The position numbers and the translations under genes were made by a program. A DNA stretch of 32,760 nucleotides from Campylobacterales bacterium. GTDB lineage: Bacteria > Campylobacterota > Campylobacteria > Campylobacterales > Sulfurimonadaceae. Position 1 is the first letter of the stretch. Every line of letters starts with the position of its first letter. The stretch covers positions 1 through 32,760 of the forward strand of contig JACUTT010000023.1 of NCBI GenBank assembly GCA_014859655.1, written 5' to 3'. The notes below the pieces were generated by a model. The model did not search any database, was not told where the DNA came from, and saw only the letters and a list, made by a program, of their open reading frames with translations. Of the stretch, positions 32,713 to 32,760 are shown in pieces.

Positions 32713-32760
32713 GGGCACCTCTAAAAACCCCAACTGCCTTCAGAGGGAAAAAGAGAGATG
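32713..32760. mobile_element. Insertion-sequence end (right window edge)
   Basis: The exact reverse complement of 3-50. Starting GGGCACCTCT, it then reads AAAAACCCCAACTGCCTTC into the element body outside the window. The outer flank is TATA (32709-32712), which fits the TWWA-like target choice seen at the other copies. Both window edges enter the same IS end, so the two flanking copies are in opposite orientation or share long terminal repeats. Confidence 0.8.

Overview
The window looks like a chromosomal piece of a Campylobacterota (epsilonproteobacterial) species, probably a free-living Sulfurimonas/Sulfurovum-like bacterium. The reasons are the order tuf-rpmG-secE-nusG-rplK-rplA-rplJ-rplL-rpoB-rpoC, the ybaB-PDZ protein-ispA-tkt order known from Campylobacter, separate rather than fused rpoB and rpoC, and many start and Shine-Dalgarno signals of that type. 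The species cannot be fixed from the sequence alone. Both ends run into the same insertion-sequence end in opposite orientation, so the window is probably a whole assembly contig that breaks at a multicopy element.

Layout. 1-50 is an IS end. 313-1484 holds two exported DNA-handling proteins: a ComEA-like helix-hairpin-helix protein and a periplasmic ATP-dependent DNA ligase (LigE type). 1565-2877 holds a BASS-type transporter bracketed by inverted 19-bp IS-end motifs, then a frame-disrupted XRE-type regulator behind an intact promoter with a palindromic operator. 2989-6185 holds arfB, tRNA-fMet, tRNA-Gln, a DUF3108 protein, an unusual tRNA-Arg(CCU), a decayed reading frame and galU.

The core, 6346-24151 on the minus strand, is one long gene-expression cluster. 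It reads (from its promoter at 24151) tRNA-Thr(UGU), tRNA-Tyr, tRNA-Gly, tRNA-Thr(GGU), tuf, rpmG, tRNA-Trp, secE, nusG, rplK, rplA, rplJ, rplL, rpoB, rpoC, rpsL, rpsG, fusA. Here the tufB/rplKAJL-rpoBC unit and the str unit lie next to each other. rpoB and rpoC overlap by 20 bp, and the 338-bp rplL-rpoB spacer is unusually rich in dyads.

The right part, 24197-32500, holds an MBL-fold hydrolase, a 39-bp miniature element with a 4-bp target duplication, yaaA converging on hpf, a small thioredoxin converging on a SpoU-type rRNA methyltransferase, and a tightly packed minus-strand operon: [2Fe-2S] ferredoxin, panD, ybaB, PDZ protein, ispA, tkt, then the methyltransferase. 32713-32760 is the second IS end.

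Most genes are housekeeping. The parts worth a second look are the IS-derived repeat family, the ComEA/LigE pair, the covarying tRNA-Arg, the broken regulator with its operator, and the rplL-rpoB spacer. No clearly new multi-gene system is visible.
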